From Branchiostoma floridae (taxonomy: Eukaryota > Chordata > Leptocardii > Amphioxiformes > Branchiostomatidae), in the NCBI RefSeq assembly GCF_000003815.2, contig NC_049984.1:19059309-19123308 (forward strand): 64,000 nucleotides of DNA, read 5' to 3'. Made by a program: the position numbers and the translations under genes. Shown here piece after piece: positions 45,682 to 57,100 of the stretch. The notes below the pieces were generated by a model. It searched no databases, was not told where the DNA came from, and worked only from the letters and a program-made list of their open reading frames with translations. Positions within the stretch are counted from its first letter, which is position 1, and each line of letters begins with the position of its first letter.

Positions 45682-47021
45682 AAAATACATGAATCAATAC
45701 AGAAAAAGGAATACATAAAAAGACTACAGGTGCAGGAGGAGGGGAAACCATAATCGGCTTATACTATGCCCTCCTCCTCTATATTAAACCATATAAATAA
45801 TAGTCAATAATTAACAAAATACGTAGCACATGGGATATGATAATAATACAAAAGAATAAGATAATAATAGAAAAATAAATAATTTGAGATAAGATAATAA
45901 CTGGGACTACTATAAGGGGCTGGGGTTGTTTATGAGATGGGTTTTCAGGGCACTTTTAACGTAAGAAAAGTTTTTTGTACTAGTATATGTCGGAATGCTT
46001 TTCCATATTGTGACACATCTGTATTTCACGGAGGACTGGGCTAATGACGTGCAGAAGAGCTAGAGAGGAATATGTAGTTGATTTCTTTGCCTGCCTGGTA
46101 TGATAGCTGTGTACAAGCGATTTACAAATTGTCGAATACATCGTACGCAGGTGTCGTACGCACGCGCCGTGGACGTCTGGCTGGTGGCGTGCGAGCTGTT
46201 CACGTGTGGAGTTCTCCTGGAGTTCGCCATCGTCAACTTCATGCAGAGGCAGGAGCTGAAACGTGTGGCGAGAATACGTTCTCTGGAGGTGATGAATTTG
46301 TAAATACTGTGCATCTAAAGCAATGGTAGACGAAACTCATTTTATTTCCAAGTGTTCATTTAGCCACACCGAAAGAACCACATTGTATAAAGAAACCAGT
46401 CACAATTATATTCCCCAGCTGAACAGAAAGCCACTTTCCTCTTAAAATCTCAAAACCCACAACTTGTAAAAAAAGTGGGATTTGTCTTCCTCTGCTTCCA
46501 AAAAAAAAAGAAGTCAAACCCAACCTATCTAGATGTAGTCAACACTAGTATTCCAGTAGACTCTTTGTATGATAATATTTATATATATCTGATTTCAGTT
46601 CATTGCTACTTGCATGTCCCGGGCTTATCTTGTTTCTACCATGTTCTTACAATCACCCTACGAGCATTAGTCTGTTGAAAATATAAAGATTTAACAGAGA
46701 TTTTGAAACTTACTCAGGTAGAAAACTGATAGCATGCTACATAGCTTCAACTATGGTTGCGCTCAAATACTGCGAGTTTCTGCACGGATTCTAGATGTGA
46801 AGATAGAACAATAAAAATCAAATTACTTGACTTTTTTGTTTGCTCTACAGGGAGTGGAAGATGGACAAATGGATTCGAAGGAAGGGGCTTATGAGAAAAC
46901 GCTACCAAAAGTTAGCATCTCTACCAGAATGGACTACACGTGTCGGTTGGCCTTTCCCACCTCATTCCTCATCTTCAACCTTCTGTACTGGCTGATGTAT
47001 CTGAATTCCAGAGACATATAG
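33952..47021 (+). CDS. Anion-type Cys-loop ligand-gated ion channel subunit with Cys-rich loop-C insert
   Basis: Pentameric channel subunit of the glycine/GABA-A receptor class, plasma membrane. Exons: 33952-34159, 37322-37389, 40391-40617, 41177-41259, 42074-42223, 43723-43896, 44295-44545, 46151-46288, 46851-47021; 489 aa, all phases match. Signal peptide (FMVALAVGAAV), then DVTVAAHLESFGSVSEETM, WKDDRLYE, and the Cys-loop C-LMDLRRYPLDTQV-C (13 residues between Cys). M1 is YIPSGAIVVMSWVSFWI. M2 is PARVGLGITTVLTMTSQS; PAR before M2 is the mark of anion-selective members. M3 is in VWLVACELFTCGVLLEFAIV, M4 in FPTSFLIFNLLYWLMYL. The M3-M4 loop is only about 40 residues. Exon 43723-43896 inserts about 58 residues with eight Cys. 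The usual N-terminal helix (LLxxYDxRxRP) is missing, so an exon may be unseen in intron 1. Ligand unknown. Confidence 0.9.
35266..36586. repeat. Inverted repeat, arms about 200 bp, 0.9 kb apart
   Basis: 35266-35489 and the reverse complement of 36391-36586 share long stretches (cggttataaacttact, ttaaaccatatcac, aaaccatatcaaatatca, cgctatccatatca, ttgttgcgcaagta). The region between contains a MITE at 36111-36362. It may be a decayed transposon with long terminal inverted repeats, or an inverted duplication. Confidence 0.7.
36111..36362. mobile_element. MITE, GGTGGTATCTCACTGC family, uninterrupted copy
   Basis: Ends 'ggtggtatctcactgcactt' and 'aagtgcagtgagatacca' are inverted, and the subterminal 'ggggcaccggtg / caccggtgcccc' pairs as well. 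It is full length compared with the nested copy at 1504-2099. Confidence 0.8.
37390..40390. other. Intron 2 of the Cys-loop channel
   Basis: About 3 kb without an exon. It contains a segment at 38210-38350 resembling 28200-28345 (caactataaggaactat, ggggtttgacttcttct) and the tandem duplication at 39101-40255. Otherwise AT-rich, with no RNA gene seen. Confidence 0.5.
39101..40255. repeat. Tandem duplication, period about 625 bp
   Basis: 39101-39690 and 39726-40255 match over most of their length: cttccgattgaagtcattgt at both starts, 'aggtcctcagctcatattac' type text, 'gtcgactgcatgtaacaaac', and 'ttctgaaaacgtgccaat' near both ends. The second copy lacks a few short blocks. It ends about 135 bp before channel exon 3. 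Confidence 0.8.
40645..41045. repeat. Tandem duplication, period about 200 bp
   Basis: Two diverged units share 'atcgtgtatcagttacgatg', 'tttagaaaccaat', 'tagctagattaat' and 'gtatttcg(t/c)tt(t/c)gtagagcc'. It lies in the channel intron after exon 3. Confidence 0.7.
42292..43460. mobile_element. Element with GATCTCGCCCCC palindromes, containing the assembly gap
   Basis: The left end (gggtgggtaccggtgtgaca, gcgatctcgcccccc) is repeated inverted at the right end (gggggggcgagatcgctgtc, acaccggtaccggt). Several internal 'gatctcgccccc' and 'gggggcgaaa' blocks occur next to both ends. A 100-N gap lies inside. It lies in the channel intron between exons 5 and 6, and the exon phases on both sides agree without any extra exon. 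Confidence 0.65.
42373..42472. other. Assembly gap of exactly 100 N
   Basis: A run of N of conventional length, so the true size is unknown. It follows a GC-rich, palindromic segment that would be hard to assemble. Confidence 0.99.
44955..45679 (+). mobile_element. 5'-truncated LINE (non-LTR retrotransposon) with poly(A) tail and target duplication
   Basis: An open frame to 45538 encodes the C-terminal end of a LINE reverse-transcriptase polyprotein: FQYRLLYKFLPCNKVL followed by CSFCQSDEESYIHIFWECP, the zf-RVT-type C-x2-C ... H-x4-C zinc motif. About 140 bp of 3' UTR and then about 36 A residues follow. The 15-bp acaaaatacatgaat flanks it at 44940-44954 and 45680-45694 and is the target-site duplication. 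The copy is heavily 5' truncated, a normal outcome of target-primed reverse transcription. It sits in the channel intron between exons 7 and 8, in the gene's own orientation. Confidence 0.88.
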
Positions 47022-48177
47022 GGGAGGATGTAAAACCTTCACAGCACCTCCCAAACAACTGGATCATCCATGGCATAGCAGGTTCCTGGACCGGAGCTTT
47101 AATGACCGTTTCTTGCTAACTGTGGACATATTTCTGACTGCTACCAAGTTTTGATTGCTCCAGGTAGATGTGTGTATCATTACACGAAACCTTTTTTTTG
47201 AAAACTCATTGTTGTACAGAATGAGCCAATACTACATAGAGTCTATAATGTAAAGATTGCACCACTAGATATCAAGATTGACCTCATAATACTGTCTACA
47301 TTATACTGATGCTGCCAAGAAAAAAATAATGATAGGGTTAAGCATGGTATGTCATTAATCAGTGATATATAGGGACTTGTATTGTGGGTGGATAATGGTA
47401 GGTGATTGCTTTAGGTGCATCTTACTTTAGACACTGTAGGTAGGTAATCTGACAATGTACCATCAGTGACTATGGCCTACCTTGTGTCAAATAAAACAAT
47501 AATGATGTGAAACCATTTGATATCCAATTTGGTCATATAAAAAACATGTAGATATGTAAATATATATATCATGGTGATTGTATTCACCAATTGTCTCTTG
47601 ATCATTGGTGTCAAAGGTTTATCATTGCCACATGTTGGTAGCTTCAATATGGAGTATCATACACATTTTACCAATACAAAGCAATATTGTCCTCCTGCAT
47701 GTATGTGTAAATCAATTTTTGCTCCACTTTACATTATGGACACACATTAATCTACTGAAGTGATCAAATGCCTCTGAAACTCCACAGGGAAAACATGATG
47801 TGATCTTATGAAAAAGTGCTTCCAGTATAAATGAAAAAAGGTAGTGGTGCAGACTGCAATGGGACCAGATGCACCGATTGTGTATCTATGTTATTGTTAT
47901 CTGAATGCTTTAAGCCATGCTTTATGAGAAGTAATAAAAAGTCACTGAGCCACAACATTTGTTGACAAGGTGGGTTTATGTGTATATTTTTAAAACCAAA
48001 ATGTGGAAGTATAATACTTTTTTGCCCTGTCTACTCAAGTGACTTATGTAACTTCATAGAAGCAGAACTAACACTCAATAACATTATATCAACCAACCAA
48101 GTAACATAGTACCAACCAACTGTGAAAACATTTGTGACCTGTAAATGTGGTAGGACAAATAATCTACAATCAAGGTT
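47022..48177. other. Convergent 3' region between the channel and NOP9
   Basis: Probably the channel 3' UTR; polyadenylation-like aataaa occurs at 47488-47500 and 47930-47940. Little else is visible: AT-rich, no recognised repeat or gene. Confidence 0.5.
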
Positions 48178-51100
48178 TCACTGCTGTTTTGGATGAATCT
48201 TGGGGAACTTCTTACGTTTCTTTTTCTCTTGCAGTTTGACTTTCTTCTTAGCTTTCTTCTCACTACTTGGAGGGTCAGAGACTGCAGCTTGTGTGTTCTT
48301 CATTTTGTTATGCTCTGATCTATCTGTGTCAATGTTCTTCTTTCTCTTCTTTTTTGGCTTTGCGTCAATCTTCAGTTTGTCTTGCTCCAATCTATCTGTG
48401 TCAACGTTCTTCTTTATCTTCTTTTTTGGCTTTGTGTCAATCTTCAGCTTGTCTTCCTCTAATCTACCTGTGTCAACATTCTTCTTTTTTGGCTTTGTGT
48501 CCATCTTATTGTCATCTTCCCAGTCACTGTCTTGGACCTCTTTCTTCAGTTTGTCCTTGTTCTTTGTTTTTTGAAGGTGGGGTGTGTCTTTACTGCATAG
48601 GCTGACACATGTGACACTGTCTGCTGAGTCACTTTCCTCATCTTCCTCTTCCTCCTGTGAGGAAAACCAAAAAGATATCCTTAGCAAGACAAACTACTCA
48701 TGTTCTCCAACTGTTAGTGTTATGAATAGCATGGCAATGTGTCAACAGTTAAAAAATTCTGGCCGAAATAACTGCTGAGTCAGCTTTGAGCGAGTTTCTC
48801 TGAAACCTACATCAAAATACCGACCTTCTATGTAAATACGGTCTGACATAGATGTACAATGTGCATGCCATGCAAGATTAGTATTTATTACTTAATGTGC
48901 AAAAAGTTAGGAGTGACAGGTCGTTCAGTGTAATATAACTAGATGTTGCCATGCCGCGTGCCTGCAAAGCTGGTGTGTTACGCTGAAGGGCAGTTATACC
49001 AGATATATTGATACAGATACAGAAGCCGGTGTGTTACGCTGATGGGCAGTTATACCAGCTATATTGATACAGAAATCATGGAATCTTTATCCTTATACTG
49101 ATGCCTGTCTAACTGAAACTCACCTGGTCCACTCCCACCCCAAGGATGGCCAGCTCAGGTGCCAGTTGGTCAGCAGGTTTGGGGTCAGCTGTTTCCTTTC
49201 TTTCCTTCTTTGGCTTTTTGGGAGGAGATTCTGAAAAATTGTGCAATCAGGACATTTATCTCAACATTCTAAACCATCTTGATAACCTGTAAGTGCTTGT
49301 GAAAAATGTGCATTTTTCTAAAAGTGAAGCCTTTGACTCAATGTTTCACACCCGCTACCTGGTGTCTGTTGTTCCCTGTTGTGCAAGGGCTAAGCGGTTA
49401 ATTTAAGAAAATCAGCTAACAATGCTATGTTTCATCTTAATTGTGTGCATTTTGCAATAACATGGCCTTGCACTGACCAAACTCATAAAAAAAAATAGCT
49501 GAAATGAACCAATTCTAGATCTGTCTTTCAATCTACAAATGAGGACAAGAGACGATCATTTAACTTTGATGAATGTTAGACATCCAGGTACATTTGTAAT
49601 AAGATACGCCAAAAAGTAGTTACTCAAGCAACTGGATATGATTTTGGAAAAGGTTAGATGTGTCAACAAGATCCCTTCAGTGTCACTTATGAAAACTAGT
49701 CGATGCTAGTTGAAACGTCTGACCTTTTCAAAAATCATATCCAGTTGCTTGAGTGACAGCTTTTTCGCGGATCAATTAACTGTTTACACAAGAAATTTGC
49801 AACACAAAAAAATCCTCCTGGTCATGTCACCTTCAGCCAGGATCTCCTGAAACAGTTTTCTCTTCTTCTCCTGGGCAGACTGGACGTCCTTCCATTTTTC
49901 CTTGTGCTTTGTGAAGTGGTCAATGGCACAATTCTGCCACACGTACCTGCCGTACTGGTCACTCCTCACTCTGGAGACACAACACAATATGGTTGTACAA
50001 TCTGAGCTTTGTTTGAAACACACACAGGTATGGACACAGATGAGCTTTCATTTGAACAACACTATATACATAACAGTTACAATCAACCTGCTACAGGCTA
50101 ATAAACTGAGGGACCCATATATGTCTTGAATATGGTAGAGGATATGGAGAGGGTCGATGTAGTCAACACTAATGACTCTTGCATGGCAATAGTGAGAAGC
50201 TAACTTGACAAACATACATGTACCTTCCTATGTGTACATTACCATGGGACAAAACAGATTTCATTGATCCTGATGTAGCTTTAATGGCTCTGTGTGCTAT
50301 AGGTTAACATGATATTGCAAAAAATCTGCATATCGAAAAGAGTAGGGGTCCTTCCCTGTGTGAGTGATTCAAATCCTACAGTCCTTTAGCCAAACTTGTG
50401 TCATATTGAGGTCACCTGAGTGGCGTGGAATGGCAGCCACTCCAGACCCTTGCAACAGTCATATTGAGGCCACAGAGAGTAGTCAGCCCACCCAATAACA
50501 TAATCACCTGTCCTCCTTCTCCACAAGTTTCTCAGCAATGGAAGCCTTCACACCGACAGGAGCGACCTTCCACACCACGTCCATCACCCTGCTGCCAAAC
50601 TTGTCACACGACAGCCCCACATATAGGTCCTGTAGGGAAAAATTAAGCAAAACTTTTTTTCTTCTTAAATGAGGCCACACCAATTTTATTAGCCTGTCCA
50701 TTTATTTTCATTTTCAAAAAAAAAGTACTGAGAAAAAATAATACAGGTTTTGCTATCAGAAATCTGTAAATATTACCATTCAGACTCAGAGCCACATACA
50801 TATAATTTCAATCTAAAAACAATGTCTTTTATTCAGAGCATTAGTAACAAATCAAAGGAAGGGATTCGTTGTATAAAACATCCATTAAATTCCTCATGCT
50901 GTTGTTTTTTTTGTGTTATTTAAGCTGTATATCTTCAACCCAGACCTTTTGAAAAAATTTGTATTTTTTTCCTAAACTACCGGTCCAATTTTTTCTGCAA
51001 AAATCCAAGAAGCAACAAATAAATTTGGTGTGGCCTGATATCCATCAAACAATGGAAAACGAATGTGCATGATTTACCTTGATGGGCATAATCTCCAAGC

Positions 51101-54100
51101 AGATCCTACAGTAGCATAAGATAGTATCAAAAGCTTCGGTAGCCAATGCACACTCCAAGGATGGCTACACTCCTTTGCCAGCTTTTGATACTATCTTATG
51201 CTACTGTAGGATCTGCTTGGAGATTAGATGGGCAGTGAACTCTACAGGAAACATGTTTATCTCTTATCTAATCTTTCTTGCTTATAATTAGTGCTAAAAT
51301 GTTAAATCAAAATTATGTAGTTTTTTTTATCATTCATTTTATTGCTGATGAAAAAAAAAATTTACAGAAGAGAAATCATGGCAAACATACAAACTAAAGA
51401 CACACACGAGAACAGAGAAACAACAAAACTGAAACATAAAATACTAGAACAAAAGACTATGATTACAAAATGTCATGAGGACCCTTATCATTGTGAAACA
51501 GAAGATTAACCGTAATTAACTCGATAGGACAATTTATAATCTACACCACTTCCCAATGTGCTTTGGAATCTTATTTTATCTTTCCAAGCTATAATCAATT
51601 CCAAGTTTTGAAAGTAAGAAACAAATGAAGTAAAACCAGGTAAATCTACGTTTTTGCCAATATTTAGATAAAATATACAACATTTACCTTAAGGAATGAT
51701 CACATTTGACTTAAGTTTATGTACAGATTCGGTTCAAGAAAAGAAAGTACTAAATGACTCAAAAGCCAAACAGTTACAAACTGAATCATACTTTAAGGCG
51801 TATTGGGGGTATACTGGGTATCTATCATAGAAAGTTATCTCCCGGCTTTCATCTTTATCACTTACCATCATCTTCTGCAGTAAGGGCTTTCTCCTCTTTT
51901 CAGAAACAGTGGGACTCGTGAGGAAGGTCTCCAGCACACGGCTGCCAAATGAGTTACACGCCAGAGTCTGTAGCTCCTGTGCTGACATGGCCTCCAGACT
52001 GTCTACTACATCTGAGGGGTCATCGAACTTCAGCAGGTATTGGAGTAGGAGGGAGCCTTGCAGGGTTACAGTAGTAAGGACCTAAAATGTGCAAGACAAG
52101 GCACAACTCATAAAAGGTCTTAAAACACATTCACCATAACATTTAGTTCGTAAGAAAAGCTGACACGGCCTCCAGACTGTCTACTACATCTGAGGGGTCA
52201 TCGAACTTCAGCAGGTGTTGGAGTAGGAGAGAGCCTTGGAGGGTTACAGTAGTCAGGACCTACAATGTGCAAGCCAAGGCACAGCAAAAGGTCTTAAAAC
52301 ACATTCAACACAACATTTAGTAAAATAAAGTCTTACTACCATGTACGTGAATGGCATAGTAAAAATTGTCCAAGAAGACTAATACTGTAAATGTAGAAAT
52401 GTCCACGGTAGTTTTATGTTCGCAGTTTTCGCAGTGGCCACTTCACCACGAACTGAAAACCACAGCGAACATTTTGCCATTATAGTATGTGACTACAGTC
52501 TATGGCGCTACCGCGAACTTAAAACAACCGCGAACACTCCATTTTCCTGCAACAACGATTTCGTAAATCCCTGCGAACTTAAATGCATTTACAACTTAAT
52601 CAATACAATCTGGTATATGTGGAAAGGTGGTCATTGGTCACTATAGATAGGATTCTTAATGATTGTATGAAAGGATTATCTAAGGGAAAACCAAAAAGTG
52701 GTCACATTGGCTAGTTGGCCCTTGTGTAGAGGTGGTCACTTCTAAAGGTTTAACTGTTAGTGTAATGTAGAATGATATGGAAAAACGGTAGCATACTTTT
52801 GCTGTCTTTTGCTGTTCCTCACTGCTGTCCTCTGGAACACCAGTGAACAGCTCATACGACTGTAGGGAGGCCACAACCTGCACAAACCTCAGCCTGTCAT
52901 TCTTGGGAATGTGAAATGCCTAGAAAAAAGGGTTTTTAACCATTAAGGTTGCTTCCTTCAACTAACATAGTTTACCAGACATCAAGGGAAGTCAGGCTTA
53001 TAAAATCATGAAGAAATGTCGATGACCAAACACATTACATGTATCTAAAAGAAATACTGTACATAAACCTACAATGATATGACAGGACAAGACAATAGAT
53101 GCAAACAAAGCATAGGCAACATTTCTTTCAGGAACTCAAAACCCTCGCAAACTATGATTGTAAACCGGGCACAGGGCATATGGCTGCTGTATGGTCACGA
53201 TAGGCAGTGTTTCTGTATCTACGGGATCAGGAATCGTGTGGCTGGGGCCTCGTTGAACAGGTGGCTGCTATAGACTATTTCTTAATGCTTAGGTCAATGA
53301 CAAAAATCCAAGGGGCCGACAAAAAGTGACCCAATGGCCAGGTGGTCACTATGCAAAGGTGGTCGCTAATACAGGTTTGACTCTACACAAATTTACAGTG
53401 TATTGAGAAATGTCAGACATACAATACAAGTACATTACTGTACAATGTGCACCTTCAGTAATTTCTTGGTGAACCTTCTCTGACCAGTCCGATGTCTGAC
53501 ACAGGCATCAGCAAGGTTGATCAACACCATAGCCTTCCCATGGGCCAGCAGGTCCTCAAAATGTGGCATGACTTCGTCCAAAACAGATGTCAACTAAGTA
53601 AAAAAACATAATTTATAATCTTAGCCACCATGTCAAACTTAGTGACAATGAAAAGTAACCTTTCAAGTATTGGAAGGGATAGTTAACACATAAATGGACA
53701 CTTGAGCATAATTCAAATCTAGAAAGGCAATAAAGATACATGTATCTTAAACTACTTCTTGATGAAAGTTGAAACAACTGCTGGTGGATGGTAACAACCT
53801 TGCAATACTGATTCTAGACTAGACACAGACTTAGATACTTCATGCAAACATGGCCTAAGCAGGTCTAAAATCCACTTGTCCTATCGGGCAAGTATATAAA
53901 AAATTTATTTGCCTGAACCAACTTTTTACTTGCCGCCCAAATCTGAATAAAATTTTGGGGTATATTTTTTACTTTCAGCAATAGAATTCTTTTATCATCG
54001 GCTCTATTTTTCTTTGTTGACCAATGCTTGCTGACTGTGAAAAGTAACAAGTATATGAAAATTTCAGTCATGGAAAAATTGTGCTTGTCAGGCAAGTGGG

Positions 54101-57100
54101 CTATGACATGTACTTGCCTGATCATGATCAGCATTTTTACTTGTCTGGGACAATCAGACTATTTCTAGTATATTGGACTTGTCCAAACCTGCCTAAGTAC
54201 TGCTTGACACCCCCAAATTCCATTCTAATCAGCTAAACAGAAGCCACATACCTGGTCCTCAGTGCGAAGTGTTGCCAGTAGTTGTTGCAGCCCAAACGTT
54301 GCCACGGGGTGCAGACTGAGGGGCACCAGTCTCCACATAAAGTGGCGCTGGAACAGGTCCCGGTAGGTGGTGTCATCAGCCACGGTCAGCAGGGTCTTCA
54401 CTATGTAGCTGGCATGCTGGTGTACAAGGGCCAGGCACACTCCACTGCAGATCAACACATTACAGAGTTTAAATAAGAATATACGTGTATGAAATTGAAA
54501 CTGGAAGTCATTTTCTTGATTGCTTCTTAACTTCTTATCACTCAGGTGCAAATGAGTACGTAGCTTCAGTTAGTGCAGTCCCTTGGTTAGAATGTTAAAT
54601 GGAGGTCCCGTATTTGGGGAGAGCCACACCCTACCACACTATTCGAAAAGAGTAGGGGGTCCTTCCTGGCATGAGTGGATCAAATAAACCTGTCCAGTAT
54701 GCAGCTTGTACTGTTCAATACAAACCTGGTGTGTTATGCAATAAGGTGGTCTACCATTTATGCAAAACAAACTCTTTTTAATAACATAGCCCTTGTGTAT
54801 GCCATTCTGAGCTTATACTGTGTAGCCTATATTCCTCTCAATTTCACAAATTGACAACAATTAATTTCAATCACCACAATGGCCAGGGCTCGAAATTCAT
54901 TTTTTTGATTGGGTGCACTGGTGCACCCAGCTTAAAAAATTGGGTGCACCAAAACTTTTTTGGGTGCACCACATAAGATAAAGTAGAATGTCAGAAAAAA
55001 AACTACATTCTGAAATTACAAAACTTAATTACAAGCTATTAAATTCTTAATAAAGAAGTTCCATGACAGACATTTTTATCATCTTTTAAACACTTGGATG
55101 TCAAGAATATGATGTATACTAGACTAGTAGTATACTTTGATATCTTAACATACGTAAACCTAAGAAAATCTTTGGGTGCACCCTGTGCACCCACAGAAAA
55201 AAAATGGGTGCACAGCTCCAATTTTGGGTGCACCTGGGTGCATATGCACCCAGTATTTCGAGCCCTGATGGCACTGGGGCACTTTGGACTAAACATATTC
55301 TAACTAGTTTATCTAACAAAAGCAGTGACTAGTCCTATCCTGTTCACCTGAGTTCGCTCTCTGCACATGTTCTTGTGAACACACCAGACTCCATGACCTG
55401 TTGACAGACTTGTGTACACAGCCCCTGGTCCACCTTGTGTAACACAGTCAGGAGAGCCTGCAGCAGGGGGCTGGCAGCTACATGGGACACCAAACCTACA
55501 ACATTTGAAAAGGATTAAAGAAACTGTTACTAGTAACCATTTCTTTTGCATACCAATTCATAGTTAGATCTCTATAGTGTCACTGTAGCGGATTCTACCT
55601 GAAACGTCTGTTTCCAAAGTCATATCCAGTAATTACTATTTGGAGTATCTTCTTACCTGGATGTCTAACCTTCATTGAGAAACCTTCAACAGTACAAGAA
55701 CAGTTACATAAGGCATCAAACTGACACTAAAGTTTGATGTGAACAAGGCAGCAACCATCTCAATAACAAGGACAGGGAACAAATATACTGGTAAGTGTAC
55801 CAAAGCTATATCATCAAGGCTATAAATATTCATAAATTTTTTGTGTACAATGTACAATGTATAATGATAAAAGTAGAATGTATGTACAGTATTTGGGAAG
55901 TACTTTAATATTTAACTTTACAGACTTAATAGTTACCTGAGAAGTCTTCAATGTCTAAAACAGCTTTAGTGAACTGTTGCAGCATCTGTAGAAAACTGGG
56001 AGGTGGTGGTTTGACTGTGACAGTGGAAGGAGCCTTGCTTTCTTTTCCTGGAGAAACAGAAAATCATCATATTTCTTTAAAAAAATGTATCCACTCACAA
56101 TAGGTAGACATTTCAAATGCAAAATGTAAGGCCATTGCATAAGTGTCTAAGTATGTAGTATGACCTGATATGGACCTTTATTTTAATACAGCGTATTTGA
56201 CAGAACCTCAATCTTTCACAGAGTATCTATATTTCATTCTAATTTACCGATTCAGAAGTTCAAGAAAACAGTACAAGTTTAGAACGGTTCCATATCAACT
56301 GATGATTTAAGTCTTTCTTCACTGACTGCACCTTTGTTCTGTTGCCCGAGTGACAGCCGGCTTCGGACCATCTTCTGCTCAAGCTTCACCCCACTCAGGG
56401 TCTCAAACACTGCTCGCAACACATGGCTGCCGTAGTGGTCCCTCACAAGCGGCGCAATCCCTTGTACCATCTCCTCACAAACTTCAAGAAACAAGTCGCG
56501 GAGAGAGTCTAGCTCTTCCTTCTCTGTCGTCTTTTCTTGAGTTGTGACTCCCTTAGAAGCAGAGTTCCCACTAAGATGTGTGGGAATGAGACACACGATG
56601 GTCTGGAGGACATAACCAGCGAACCTGTCTGTACAGAGTGATGTGAAGTTGTTCTGTTTGAGATGAGAGATGATGTTGATGAGATGGCAGGTGGAGGCAT
56701 GGTGCAGGAGGGTCTCCAGGATCCTGCTCACAGTCTGGTTACAGGCCAGAAGGTGAATCTCTTCTTCCACCTGTGTAAAGACGTTGTTGAGGAACAAACC
56801 TGGAAGAACAGGAGCAACTTTAGTTACAGCATTCTTTTTAAATTATTACGACAAATCTATGAAAGCAAACCTCAATTAAACGTCTTATCCAACTTCCAAG
56901 GGACAGCCCTAACCGGAGCTAGGTTACCTGAGTGAAATGAGGAAAATTATGTACGGTGCCTATCCCAAGGGCACAATATTAGATCGGTGGCACATCAGAT
57001 TCAAACTCAGAACCTCTTGGTTATGAATTGAACACCCTATTAATTAGTCTATTAACTGGCCTTGTGGTTATGGCAGTTGTGCACCCAGGTTCAACTCTAC

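Noticed and set aside
48200-48605. Long open frames on the plus strand (124 and 112 codons) rich in Ser, Phe and Leu
   Set aside because: They are antisense shadows of the lysine-rich last exon of NOP9.
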